DNA of 20,527 nucleotides from Isoetes engelmannii (GCA_011763485.2 JAANSK020282046.1:1-20527), one strand, 5' to 3'; numbered from the stretch's first letter, positions 9,282-17,223 are shown. The notes: generated by a model from the sequence alone, not told the origin. Program-made: numbers and translations.

Positions 9282-9846
9282 TTGCAAGGCTGTGGAAGTA
9301 GTTACTAGACTCGCAACGAGAGGAATATTTGGAAAATCTTTTCATAAGTCTCTCGTTATATGCACAGCATGGTGAGCGTGGAAACGAGTTGGGAAAATGA
9401 AAATAATCATAAACCAGGAGCAATGGCAGTTCGGGAAGATCATCAAAAGCCTTATCTGGAATTACTTCGTCTCCTATTTTGTCCATCCGTTGAGCAAACA
9501 ATACGATCCTGCTTACCTTTTTTTTTGAATGCAGATAAGATATTATTTGACTCTCGTGCTCATTTCTGTTTTCATGATAATCCCAACCCTCTATGGCGAT
9601 CAATTTGGCCCCAAAATCTGGTTTAATTGCTACGCACAAATCTGGAATTAGATCGTCGATGATGATTTTTTCTTGAATGTCAATAGGTAGTCTGTCTATA
9701 AATTCCGAGATCTCGACTGGAGGATCAATATGTTGTTGCTTCTCCAAATCATGGAGAATCAAGTCATTGTTGCATTTCTGCTCCTTCGATTGCTCAAGAA
9801 ATATTTGATGCTGAAATAATTGATTAATCTCTTCCTGCTTTGCCAT
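9277..9846 (-). CDS. Gene X, left-arm copy: acidic orphan protein, 189 residues
   Basis: The frame begins MAKQEEINQLFQHQIFLEQS, 53 bp downstream of a TATA box, and has no upstream in-frame ATG that is shared by both arms. The protein is acidic and soluble, with no signal peptide or membrane segment. The N-terminal 40 residues are Gln/Glu-rich and likely helical. The middle reads FIDRLPIDIQEKIIIDDLIP, followed by EGWDYHENRNEHES. I recognise no family. The copy in the other arm (18247-18726) matches over 158 residues with about 13 substitutions. Here one extra T near residue 171 shifts the frame relative to the right arm, so the last 20 or so residues are probably not original. About 15 of 23 base differences between copies change the protein, which indicates weak constraint. 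Confidence 0.5.
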   Translation of the reverse strand: MAKQEEINQLFQHQIFLEQSKEQKCNNDLILHDLEKQQHIDPPVEISEFIDRLPIDIQEKIIIDDLIPDLCVAIKPDFGAKLIAIEGWDYHENRNEHESQIISYLHSKKKVSRIVLFAQRMDKIGDEVIPDKAFDDLPELPLLLVYDYFHFPNSFPRSPCCAYNERLMKRFSKYSSRCESSNYFHSLAI

Positions 9847-9898
9847 AGCAAATGTGAAGAGAAAACAGGCGATAATGCCAAATGTGAAGAAAATGCAG

Positions 9899-9906
9899 TA
9901 TTTATA
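9899..9906 (-). promoter_or_regulatory. TATA box of gene X (left arm)
   Basis: The minus strand reads ACTATAAATACTGC, with TATAAATA at 9906-9899, 53 bp before the ATG at 9846. The same box and spacing occur in the right arm at 18187-18194, so the core promoter survived in both copies. A short duplication (CAAATGTGAAGA) lies in the leader here. Confidence 0.75.
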
Positions 9907-10426
9907 GTATGAGAAAAAGGTTCAAAAGGACCTTTTTGCTTACGCGGCCAGATTGCCACATTGGCCATGCTAATTTTGCCTTTAGCCTTTTCATTTAATA
10001 GCGAAATTAAGCTTTCAGCCTTTTCATTTCTGATAGAACGTTCCGAAGCTTCTTAAGCTTCGTTTTATTTGTTATGTTAAGCTTGCGTTATCTTAAGCTT
10101 ATGCCATTTTGCATTTCACTGGAAGATTAATCTTGAAAGCATTTTCATGTATTAGTTGTAGCAGCTCATTACTGTCCTCTTTTTTACGAAAAATGTGTAG
10201 AAAGACTGTTGTAGATACACGTGAATCAAAGCTTCCATATGGTTTTCCTTCTCATGTTTAATTGCAAGGTTAGGTCAGATTGTTTTAGATAAGATGACAA
10301 AAAATGTACTATGCTGAATTTAAAGTATGAGCTGGAATTCAAGGACGCCATAATTGACCACATTTTTTCTTGGAAACCTGGGAATGGGGTCTTTCAGATA
10401 GACTAGAAGTCCCAAATATTCCCAGA
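9907..10426. promoter_or_regulatory. Intergenic region between divergent X and MEE60-like genes
   Basis: The two genes point away from each other across this region, so it may act as a bidirectional promoter. Relative to the right arm it has about 325 extra bases (roughly 10020-10345). AAGCTT occurs several times between 10010 and 10100. AGCCTTTTCATTT is repeated directly about 33 bp apart near 9982-10028. Confidence 0.5.
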
Positions 10427-10434
10427 TATTTATA
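10427..10434 (+). promoter_or_regulatory. TATA box of the MEE60-like gene
   Basis: TATTTATA lies 39 bp upstream of the ATG at 10473 and is conserved in the inverted copy on the right arm. It implies a very short 5' leader if 10473 is the start. Confidence 0.6.
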
Positions 10435-10472
10435 TGCTGCATCTCTTTACAGAAGAAAAGAAAGATCAGGAG

Positions 10473-11143
10473 ATGGGCGAATCTTCAATGAGAAGTCATA
10501 GCTCTATGGCAGACAGGCAAGTATCTAAACCATTGCAAGACCTAAAATTTGTGCAGAATTTTTGAACTTTGATGCATTAAACCATGGCAGATTAATGAAG
10601 GAAATTGGATCCATGAAGAGGGGCGCTCAGAAGGGATCAACAGAAATACATGTTACTACATTAGATTCAGTGTTGATAGCTAATTCCATTTTCACAGTAG
10701 TAGTGTTTATGGGGCTTTTAGTGAGTGCTAATCAGGAAATAACATCTCTGGTGGATGCTTGCAAACCAGGATCTGATACACAGAAGTTGCTTCTAGTCTT
10801 TGAAACCATCTCCTTTAGCTGCTTCTTCTTTTCCGCCCTCCTCGCTTTCGGCATAAAATTGTCTGTTATTCTTTTGAATAGCAAAGATGTTGATAATCCT
10901 TTAGATGCTCAGATAAATGCCAAGCTTCTAAGATTTGGTATACTGGCTTGTGGTGTGGGATCTGTTGCAGGTTCTATATTTCTTCTGCTGGCTGCCATTA
11001 ACCTTATTCAGCTCAGATTTGGGCATCTTAGTTGCTCTTCTGGGCATAATTGGACTGAAAGAACTGTCACTCCCATGATCATTTTAGTGGGCTCTGGTGT
11101 TTTTGCATTTTTTACTTCTGTTGTCTACCATTTTTTTGTCTGA
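10473..11143 (+). CDS. MEE60-like four-helix membrane protein (2 exons, GC-AG intron)
   Basis: Exon 2 (10591-11143) encodes a protein with the motif IHVTTLDSVLIANSIFT, recalling the conserved IHVTALDG.VNVNSLFT start of plant MEE60-type proteins (maternal effect embryo arrest 60, molecular role unknown). With exon 1 (10473-10516) the protein is 198 residues. Predicted membrane helices lie at about 43-60, 82-110, 130-156 and 174-195, with no cleavable signal. The intron (10517-10590, 74 bp) fits a GC-AG type: donor AG/GCAAGT, acceptor GGCAG/A. Using GC restores the frame, whereas the adjacent GT does not. The acceptor phase matches the paralogue at 12099. If exon 1 is wrong, translation could start at ATG 10595. 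The right-arm and spacer copies are broken, so this is the only intact copy here. Confidence 0.8.
10517..10590 (+). other. Predicted 74-bp GC-AG intron
   Basis: The donor is AG/GCAAGT, the known consensus of the rare GC-AG class. The acceptor is CCATGGCAG. The exon 1 length (44 nt) leaves phase 2, and exon 2 begins A-TTA-ATG, so AG+A makes Arg and the frame continues. In the right arm the donor context is TG/GCAAGT, weaker by one base. Confidence 0.5.
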
Positions 11144-11302
11144 AGCATAATCCTGTTCCCATCTTGTCATTGCCTCTGCTTTTGCAGAGAGTAAACAGTT
11201 GTTTTGTTACACTGTTTTGTCTTTTACTTTACATTATTCTATTTCTTTATGAGAATAGAAAATTCAATGTCATTATCCACAACTGCAGGTAAAAAGCAAC
11301 AT

Positions 11303-12098
11303 CAACAGGTTAGTTTCTTTATGAAATAAATCCTCCCAAGTGTGTACTTCTCCTCTATAATTGAATTGATTTAAGTTATTACTTCAACCACATACAGGAG
11401 TGGCTGCCATTAGTTTCAGATAACCCTTGTAAAATTGCAAAACTAAGAAATTGACAAGGCTTAGATACATGTGCAAAGCAGGAAAAATTGGGTAATTGTA
11501 TTTGCAATCTGGAAAAGGGCTGCAACACTGACTTAACTTAAGAAAGACTGACAGAAGAAAGGACATGAAAATGCCAGCTGCTGAGAATCAAAGTATTGAA
11601 GCACAGAGCAAATGGCTGTTTGCTACATGCAAGGCTCTGCATGTTTTGTCCTTTATGGTGATAGAGGCAAAGAATATGAATCAAGTTTTCTTATGATACT
11701 GTCCTGTTTCTAATGCATGACAATGGAAAAGCCAATTTCATTATCCAACAACAAAACGAAAACAACATCATCAAAAAATCAGCTCCAGTTCAAAATAACA
11801 AGAAGTGATTGTCGACTAAAATTAAAACAAACCCTTAAATTTGGCTTCTAGATGTTGATCGATAAAATCTATATGACCAAAGACAGGCCATATAGGTGTT
11901 TTCAAGCATATTTGATGTTTTCAGATACATGATGTGGCTACTGTTGCAAGGGTTTTCATGTCAAAAAAAGGCGCAACACTGCTTTATTTTAAAATTAATT
12001 CTTTCTACTAGAACTGAGCACATGGGTCCCATAGATTATATATGAAAATGCAAACATGTAAAGATTTTACAGCTGATTTTTCAGAATATGTTTTGCAG
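11303..12098. other. Spacer start, no gene recognised
   Basis: AT-rich DNA between the inner edge of the left arm and a dead MEE60-like exon. No domain, tRNA or transposon terminus was recognised. The 60-codon frames here look random. Confidence 0.4.
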
Positions 12099-12390
12099 GT
12101 TGATGAAGGAAGCAGGGTCCATAAAGAGAAGATTCAAGACTGGAGCAACGTCAATCCATGTAACCACATTAGACTCAGTATTAAGCGTGAACTCCTTTTT
12201 CACAGTAGCAGTATTCTTAGGCCTCAGCTGATAACATCCTTGGTTGAAGGATGTAAAGCTCTGTTCATTAGCGCTGTTGAAGGGTGTCTTTGTGTTCATC
12301 AGCTCTGTTGTTTATGAGTTCTTGCATTGATCCATATCTCCTCTTGTCAAAGAGCTCCAGTTGTAAGTTTTGTAGTCTGTGGTCTACCAC
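12099..12390 (+). pseudogene. MEE60-like pseudogene, third copy (in spacer)
   Basis: After an acceptor-like TATGTTTTGCAG, the frame from 12100 reads LMKEAGSIKR, then SIHVTTLDSVLSVNSFFTVA. This parallels LMKEIGSMKR and IHVTTLDSVL of the intact gene. It stops at TGA 12229-12231, where about 20 bases present in the intact gene are missing. A second frame then gives ITSLVEGCKA-like residues. The central helices are lost. SVVYH, matching the C-terminus of the intact gene, reappears at 12376-12390. No exon 1 was found. This copy is more divergent than the two arm copies and so is an older paralogue. A 23-bp tandem repeat (12394-12439) follows. Confidence 0.8.
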
Positions 12391-12439
12391 TTAGAGAATT
12401 TATTTTTCTACAGTTTGAGAATCTTTTCTTCTACAGTTC

Positions 12440-12690
12440 TTTATGAAATGTTTTGGGTGGCTTCTAGACTAAAGAGTTGCAAAGGACTAATAATGTATGT
12501 TTTTTTAAATTCTACAACAATCTCATTTTGAGCATCTAAGCGTAATCCTTTTTCTAATTGTCAGATTTAGTAGATACACAACCACTCCCTCAATTTAGCC
12601 CTAAGCCATATCTAAGAAAAAGAAAGAGGAAATTGAGTAGAATACTGCCTTTGACCCCAAACTTCAAGAGAGTAAGTAGGCTATAATTTG
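12440..12690. other. No gene recognised
   Basis: AT-rich sequence between the dead MEE60-like copy and the CACTA terminus. It ends in TTG, the three bases before the transposon end, as expected for a 3-bp target duplication whose partner was not found. Confidence 0.4.
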
Positions 12691-13070
12691 CACTACTACA
12701 AAAGGGGTGTCTTGAAAATGTCGCATGAACGTTGCAAATGACCACACCTAGGATTCGTCGCAGTGTGATGTCGCGTCACAGGTGAAACGTCATTTGCGAT
12801 GTCCACAACACTAGTGTAACATTCTTAATATGTCAATATTACGTTGTTATCTCGTTGCTCTCACGTCGCACATAAAATGTCATTTACGACGTAACGTGCA
12901 ACGTGTTTGCATCGTCCTTAATACGTCGGTGCTACGCTTTTATCTCGTTGCTCTCACGTCGCACATGAGACGTCGTTTACAATATAACATGCGACGTGTT
13001 TGCAACATAAAGGACGTCGGTGTGATGTGCCTCATTGCGTGCTACATTACCAAATAAACCAATACAATTG
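12691..13070 (+). mobile_element. CACTA (En/Spm-type) transposon terminus
   Basis: CACTACTACAAAAGGGG at 12691 is a classic CACTA terminal inverted repeat. It is followed by CpG-rich subterminal DNA full of CGT/ACG words, including a tandem array of about three 93-bp units. Transposase-accessory proteins bind such arrays in this superfamily. The opposite terminus (ending TTTTGTAGTAGTG) was not found in the window, so the element is truncated or scrambled. No transposase was recognised. Confidence 0.8.
12745..13022 (+). repeat. 93-bp subterminal tandem repeats of the CACTA end
   Basis: Two clear units start near 12838 and 12931. Both contain ATCTCGTTGCTCTCACGTCG with a period of 93 bp, and end near ACGTCGG. 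A third, more degenerate unit precedes them from about 12745. TCGC, ACGT and GCGAC words recur in all units. Confidence 0.85.
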
Positions 13071-13198
13071 AATAATATGAAAGACCAGGGAATTAAACCC
13101 TGCGTATCCATGCTCATCATTCAAGAAATGCTAAAGATCACGTCCCTTCGTGTGAGGATAAGCAATCTAATAACATAAAAAATCCTAATGCTACTCAC

Positions 13199-13830
13199 CA
13201 ATGGTAGCAAAGATAGTGGCACTATTATCTCTCTAGAAATGTTTGATTGCAAGAACTGCATAAATACATAGTAACTTGAACTTGGTGTTTCAAATATCTT
13301 TTACTTAACTAACATATACCTCACTTTACCCTGCTCCATACTAATATTTCCACAAGTGTTTGCGTGTATTGCCCCCTCTTCCTTGCATCAAAATCCGAAA
13401 CAACATCCCTGCTTTTGAATCTTGAACAATTGGTAAAGAAGATAAAGAAGAAGAATTACCTTTGATACTAGAACTTGAACACCTGCATATTTCACATCCC
13501 AGCTGAATTTTTTCATATTCTAACCCATACCCCCATCTGCTGTGAGTACGAGCGACATGATGCAGAACTCGTAGGCCGTTGTTGCTGAGGCACTGCCACA
13601 ACGGGCAGAATATGTATCTTATGGATCAGGCTCAAGTCCAATACCACCTGCCACTGTCTCCACCATAAGTATGCAGTCTGATAGGCCAGAGGGTCACGAG
13701 ATGATGGAAAAGTGTTGTTTGAACATAGAAGGGCAAACATGCGAACCCAGCCAATGGAAGTGTGGCCAGAACAAGGATCTAAGATGAAGGCAAGGTTATG
13801 GCCAATGATATATGGTGGAGAGTGCCAAGA
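13199..13830 (-). pseudogene. Captured fragment of an unidentified multi-exon gene
   Basis: On the minus strand, three open segments are bounded by good splice signals with compatible phases. Exon A (ending at 13483; HHVARTHSRWGYGLEYEKIQ) has donor CAG/GTGTTC, phase 2. Exon B (13408-13330; VVSDFDARKRGQYTQTLVEI) has donor GG/GTAAAG, phase 0. Exon C (13255-13199; FLQSNISREIIVPLSLLPL) has donor G/GTGAGT. Upstream of exon A, a further open piece reads IIGHNLAFILDPCSGHTSIG and LAYQTAYLWWRQWQ, but stops and frame changes near 13620-13640 separate it, so the gene is broken. I cannot name the family. Retained introns show it was copied as DNA. Its place just inside a CACTA end suggests transposon capture. 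Confidence 0.5.
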
Positions 13831-13910
13831 TCAGAGTGAAATTTACAAGGTTAGCAATATGACAAAGTGGAACTAACAAGAAAGATTGTGTGAGTTATCT
13901 TCATATTAGC

Positions 13911-14242
13911 ATCTCCAGCAACTTGTTAAGGGTACATCCTTATTAGGCCAAAAAGGTTTTTCCCCCTCCACATAGGGTGCAGGTAGAAGAATCATTCCCA
14001 TTACAACCCACCAAGACTCTCGATAAAAGAAGACAAAAAAAGTAGTCATCCTTGGAAGGCATTGTACGTAGACAAAAAGTTTTGATTGCTATAAGATTAA
14101 CTAAGTCCTTGGAAGTAAGCGCTTGAACTTGCGAAATGAAATTGGTTTTGTTGTGCCATGTAAGTGCAAATTAAATAAAGTAACATTATTTTTTTTTGTC
14201 GGGATTTAGATGTGGCAAAGTGAGACGATCAAATAGGTATGC
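13911..14242 (+). repeat. Dispersed repeat R, spacer copy (most complete)
   Basis: Runs from ATCTCCAGCAACTTGTTAAG through CCCACCAAGACTCTCGATAA to AAATAGGTATGC. It aligns with 8305-8498 (minus) and 19600-19881 (plus). Each arm copy lacks a different internal block that is present here, so this copy is closest to the ancestral form. It has no coding content and no recognised terminal structure. Confidence 0.75.
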
Positions 14243-14351
14243 TGAGGTTAATTCACAATTTTTGTGCAACTAGATAGAGTGCAAGGAGAGCTTCTAAAAA
14301 CCCCCATGATTGAACTCCTCTGTTAAAAGATTTTTAGGGCAGATAAAAAGG
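14241..14351 (+). repeat. Repeat R2, first copy
   Basis: This 111-bp segment starts GCTGAGGTTAATTCAC and ends GATAAAAAGG. It recurs in direct orientation at 16977-17088 with about 85-90% identity by eye, including CTTCTAAAA.CCCCCATGAT. Confidence 0.8.
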
Positions 14352-14357
14352 TGGTGT

Positions 14358-14490
14358 GTTTAATGGTCGAGTGTCCCCCAGGATTTGAACCTAGGCATGG
14401 CCGCCAGGAGGCAAGAAGTAATGTACTTGGATTTGCAGTATCCATTTGAACTATCCACATTAACATCATAAGTCTAGCCATAGGCAAAGC
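14358..14490 (-). repeat. Possible tRNA-derived SINE remnant
   Basis: On the minus strand AGGTTCAAATCC (14393-14382) matches the box B consensus of RNA polymerase III promoters. A G-run and a box-A-like stretch (GTGGATAGTTCAAATGG) about 65 bp upstream fit the layout of plant SINEs. No poly(A) tail or target duplication was found, and box A is weak. Confidence 0.3.
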
Positions 14491-14547
14491 AAAGACATGA
14501 AACATATAAAGGCCCGTGAGAATGGACTATGACTTTTTCACTATGCT

Positions 14548-14676
14548 ATGGAAGATCGTTATTTCCTAGCAGGTGCCATTTTGGCCATTGTTGTTCTGTG
14601 GATTTCCCTGAGATTCCACGGTGCCGAGGCAAATGGGTCAAGGAAAGAGGAAGGAAGCGAAGCGGAAGCCCTCTAA
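14548..14676 (+). CDS. Small ORF, 42 residues, one membrane helix
   Basis: The ATG at 14548 opens MEDRYFLAGAILAIVVLWIS, then RFHGAEANGSRKEEGSEAEA, and stops at TAA 14674-14676. Residues 6-22 form a strong hydrophobic helix, followed by a charged Glu/Lys-rich tail. This is the pattern of a signal anchor or a small single-pass protein. A TATA-like ATATAAAG lies at about 14502. It could be a real small protein, or the first exon of a longer membrane-anchored enzyme whose remainder is gone. I recognise no family. Confidence 0.3.
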   Translation: MEDRYFLAGAILAIVVLWISLRFHGAEANGSRKEEGSEAEAL

Positions 14677-14915
14677 GGGATACCACCTTGGAATACATAG
14701 AATATGTCTTCTCCATTTTTAGCATGCAACAAATAAAGCATTATCATCTATCAAGAGTTCAAAGATGTCATACATCTAAGCGTCGGCCATGTCTATGGAC
14801 TTGCTAGAGCCAACTTTACTTAGCATAACTTCACGTACCATGAACATTCCTTGTATGATTAGATGGATGTTAAAATGTAATATTTGATTATGTTTTTGCA
14901 TCTCTTGTGCTTGCC

Positions 14916-14937
14916 GGGGGGGCGGGGGGGGGGGGGG
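14916..14937 (+). repeat. Poly-G tract
   Basis: A run of 7 G, one C, then 14 G. Homopolymer G this long is rare in plant DNA and can form a G-quadruplex. Its exact length may be unreliable. Confidence 0.9.
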
Positions 14938-14939
14938 TA

Positions 14940-15680
14940 GAGATTTAGAAGCTAGTAGATGTATGGATGACCATAGCTAAATTCCCATAAATCCCATTAA
15001 ATTCAGCCTGTGTGTAAAAGCCCGCCTAGCTATGGATGCTAAGTGGTGACTGACCACTAGATGGGGATAGTGGAATTATGGAGGTAGGACCGTGCTGAGT
15101 GTTGCTACTGCAGTCCTTAAAATGAGCTAGCCTTATAGCCAGTCATTGTGTGCAAGCAGGGTATGGGTCTACCACCCATAGGTAGGTTGAGCTCTGGCCC
15201 AAAGAATTTGAGGGATTAAGTCGGTTAAGGACGGGTAATCTCGATCCTCTAGCTCCCCCATAATCCCATCGTGCTCTTGGATAAAACTTGTCGCGTTCCT
15301 GCCTCATCGGACCAGGGAGATGCAACCTGGAGTGGTCCTACAAGGTGAATCCTTGAGATCACATCTACGAAAGGCTACAGCCACTACTTAGCATGTTTTA
15401 TCCGATCTGCAAAGTGTGCAAAGGAGGGAGGATGGAGAGGGCTACCTAGTCAATGTTCTATACCAGTCAAGTTCATTATAATGATTCCATTTGTTGCTAT
15501 CTTGATGCCATGACCATCAATCAGTCCCCTTGTAATTGCACAAGGGTAGGATCCCTCATTTTTGATGCATTATATATGTTGATGATGATGTCTCAGTAAT
15601 GTTGGTGGATGGGCCACCCTTCTTGGTGGCATATTGTTTATTTTTTGTTGTGTGCTAACACGTAGATACGCTTCTGCAGT
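14940..15680. other. Moderate-GC stretch, nothing recognised
   Basis: GC content and dinucleotide texture differ from the AT-rich surroundings, and it reads like old transposon untranslated sequence. No protein domain, LTR ends or RNA gene was recognised. The 60-codon minus frame at 15143-15325 has no family match. Confidence 0.35.
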
Positions 15681-15681
15681 A

Positions 15682-15897
15682 TATGATGTCACAGAGGAGG
15701 ACTAGGCCAATGACACTGTTAATTTGGCCTGGGTCCGGGCAGAAGGGCTTGAGCAGATTCACCGACGATCAGTGACATTGGATGCTCAAGTGATCTATAT
15801 GCTGAAATGTCACGCGGGATTTAGAGAAAACTTAAGGGAAACTTGCAAACTCAGAAAGAAGATTCTTGAAAGTTCGGAACACTTCAACAACTTTTAA
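15682..15897 (+). pseudogene. Exon-like fragment of an unknown protein
   Basis: Behind an acceptor-like CGCTTCTGCAG, one frame is open except for TAG 15703-15705. It runs on for 64 codons to TAA 15895-15897. It includes NLAWVRAEGLEQIHRRSVTL, VIYMLKCHAGFRENL and KKILESSEHFNNF, an amphipathic, helix-rich composition with normal residue use. No family is recognised. The early TAG means it is not a functional exon as it stands. Confidence 0.3.
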
Positions 15898-16004
15898 GCA
15901 CTCAATAAGTATGAACACCAATGAAATTTGAGACTCAAACATAGTTTAATACCCAATGAAACTTTGACAAACTCAATAAATTACGGAGAAGGTTAATAGG
16001 AACT

Positions 16005-16415
16005 TTATTGCAACTTCAGCATCAGGTAATACATTTCAAGTGTACCCACAAAAGAACATGAAGAAACACACAGTACAAAAAATGACTCAAGGCGGAATTG
16101 GACCAAGAGTCTATCGGCAACTAAAAGCGCGATCAAGACTTTTGGACCCCTCTTCGATCTGGAGCAGGTTCCTTTACAGAGGGCAGGAGCGTCACTTGAT
16201 GATGGCGCAATCCTGTACTTGAAGATGCTCAAGGAATCTGTCCTTGGAAAATCAGCGGCAAAATCGGGATCCCACTCAGTGAAATGATTGCGAAGTATTT
16301 TGTATTTGCCCGTGGGATCTTCCGTGGTCTTCGCCGTGTTCATGATTGTGCACAAAATCGTGGCCGTGGGCGAGGGCTTGGGCAAAATCATGGTCGTGGC
16401 CGTGGGAGCAGCCAT
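16005..16415 (-). CDS. Uncertain ORF, 136 residues
   Basis: An ATG at 16415 (context CAAATGGCTGC, good for plants) opens MAAPTATTMILPKPSPTATI and stays open to 16005. The middle reads HFTEWDPDFAADFPRTDSLS. The C-terminal third is Ser/Cys/Leu-rich and less protein-like. The opposite strand carries GGCCGTGG-type repeats at 16350-16410 that could keep several frames open by chance. No family is recognised, so this may be spurious. Confidence 0.2.
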   Translation of the reverse strand: MAAPTATTMILPKPSPTATILCTIMNTAKTTEDPTGKYKILRNHFTEWDPDFAADFPRTDSLSIFKYRIAPSSSDAPALCKGTCSRSKRGPKVLIALLVADRLLVQFRLESFFVLCVSSCSFVGTLEMYYLMLKLQ

Positions 16416-16524
16416 TTGAGTCTTCTGTTGTTCTGCAACGTGCTGCTTCCCGTGCCACGATCGGACATATGGCTTTCGTGAAGACACAACATGGTTGCCT
16501 TTGTATAACATTGACGTAGTGTCA

Positions 16525-16794
16525 ATGTTAACAAATACCTTTGTGTCCTTCGCTTGGGCACTTGACCATCACAAGTGGTGCGAGTTAGATGGAGGGCCTT
16601 TTCTTGGGGATCGTGTCATTGGGAAGGGGGATTTCCCGTATATATATATGATGGGAGCATCATATGGGTTCAAGAAGCATCACAATGATATCAGAGCCAT
16701 GATCTTGGTGGACCAGATCATAGCACTAGCCAATGTAGTAGTTGAGCTAACTAATCTTCTAAGTAGAGTTAGGAGTGAAAATCCGGAAGTTTGA
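16525..16794 (+). CDS. Uncertain ORF, 89 residues, possible transposon or gene remnant
   Basis: From ATG 16525 the frame reads LTNTFVSFAWALDHHKWCEL, GDFPYIYMMGASYGFKKHHN and DIRAMILVDQIIALANVVVE, ending at TGA 16792-16794. Composition is protein-like, and a C-terminal helix of hydrophobic and acidic residues is likely. The frame is also open upstream to 16495. No family is recognised, and there are no clear promoter or splice signals. Confidence 0.25.
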   Translation: MLTNTFVSFAWALDHHKWCELDGGPFLGDRVIGKGDFPYIYMMGASYGFKKHHNDIRAMILVDQIIALANVVVELTNLLSRVRSENPEV

Positions 16795-16796
16795 CC

Positions 16797-16976
16797 ATGA
16801 AAGTTGAGATGAGGTATTGTTGCATGAAAATTAAAGTCTTGTTGCATGGAAATTGAGATGAGGTCTTGTAGCTAGAAATTAAAGTTGTAAGCTACATAGG
16901 CTACATAGGCCACTTATATTAAAAAGGCTACATAAGCTACATAACATAGGCCACTTACTTAAAAGGGCCATAGCTT
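16797..16976 (+). repeat. Two short imperfect tandem repeats
   Basis: At about 16804-16888 GTTGAGATGAGGT-TTGT and AAATTAAAGT words occur twice. At about 16891-16975 GCTACATA, TAGGCCACTTA and TTAAAA recur in two units of about 36 and 41 bp. Confidence 0.7.
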
Positions 16977-17088
16977 GCCGAGGTTGATTCACGATTTATG
17001 TGCAACTGGATAAAGCGCAAAGGAGAGCTTCTAAAACCCCCATGATCGAACTCCGTGATAAAAAGATCTTTAGGGTTGATAAAAAGGA
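16977..17088 (+). repeat. Repeat R2, second copy
   Basis: Direct repeat of 14241-14351 (GCCGAGGTTGATTCAC ... GATAAAAAGG). Here it is not preceded by repeat R, so R2 is a separate unit or R was lost. Confidence 0.8.
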
Positions 17089-17134
17089 GGCCTTTGAGCT
17101 ACTTGATAGATGTCTCATATAAATGTTTTTGCAG

Positions 17135-17223
17135 CAATCCGGATACTCTAAGGAGCTTCCCACATATCTGCTTGCAAAACTAAATAGGGCATATCTTGAA
17201 GGAACAGTTCTCCGAGTTCCTAG
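17135..17223 (+). pseudogene. Isolated exon with both splice sites, unknown protein
   Basis: Acceptor TGTTTTTGCAG precedes 89 open bases that encode QSGYSKELPTYLLAKLNRAY and LEGTVLRVPR. They end at CCTAG/GTAGGAC, a usable donor. Composition is that of a conserved globular protein, but I recognise no family. No neighbouring exon was found. It ends 46 bp before the inner edge of the right arm, so the rest of the source gene was probably lost or left behind when the junction formed. Confidence 0.4.

Larger units (their letters stand above)
7744..11302 (+). repeat. Left arm of a large inverted duplication
   Basis: Read as reverse complement, this interval matches 17270-20356 from end to end, with indels. 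Matching landmarks, left to right, are the TGTTTAA...GTACTTGT end (7744-7762), the CAACTTTTGCAAATTGCAATTT block, repeat R, gene X, the X and MEE60-like promoters and the MEE60-like gene. The inner limit is at a shared GCAACAT (left 11296-11302). Coding parts of X differ at roughly 5% of positions by eye, so the duplication is neither recent nor very old. The outer limit may lie further left than 7744, because the right arm is cut there by a retroposon. Confidence 0.9.

Noticed and set aside
9360-9626. Plus-strand frame opposite left gene X, also seen opposite the right copy
   Set aside because: Antisense shadow of gene X, conserved only because the sense strand is duplicated.
9691-9750. LPIDIQEKIIIDDL of gene X as an F-box
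   Set aside because: Only a few residues resemble the first F-box helix. The remaining F-box positions are not met.
10701-10714. AGTAGTAGTG as a possible second CACTA end
   Set aside because: It lies inside the MEE60-like coding sequence, lacks the TTTTGTAGTAGTG form and has no subterminal repeats.
12745-13022. 93-bp repeats as a CRISPR array
   Set aside because: The units are contiguous tandem repeats with no unique spacers and belong to a CACTA end in a plant genome.
13341-13601. 86-codon minus frame taken as one gene
   Set aside because: Its first part is exon A, but it then reads through a splice donor into intron sequence. The spliced model fits better.
16276-16481. His/Gly-Arg-rich frames on both strands
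   Set aside because: Produced by a GGCCGTGG-type low-complexity stretch, so the repetitive peptides do not indicate a protein.
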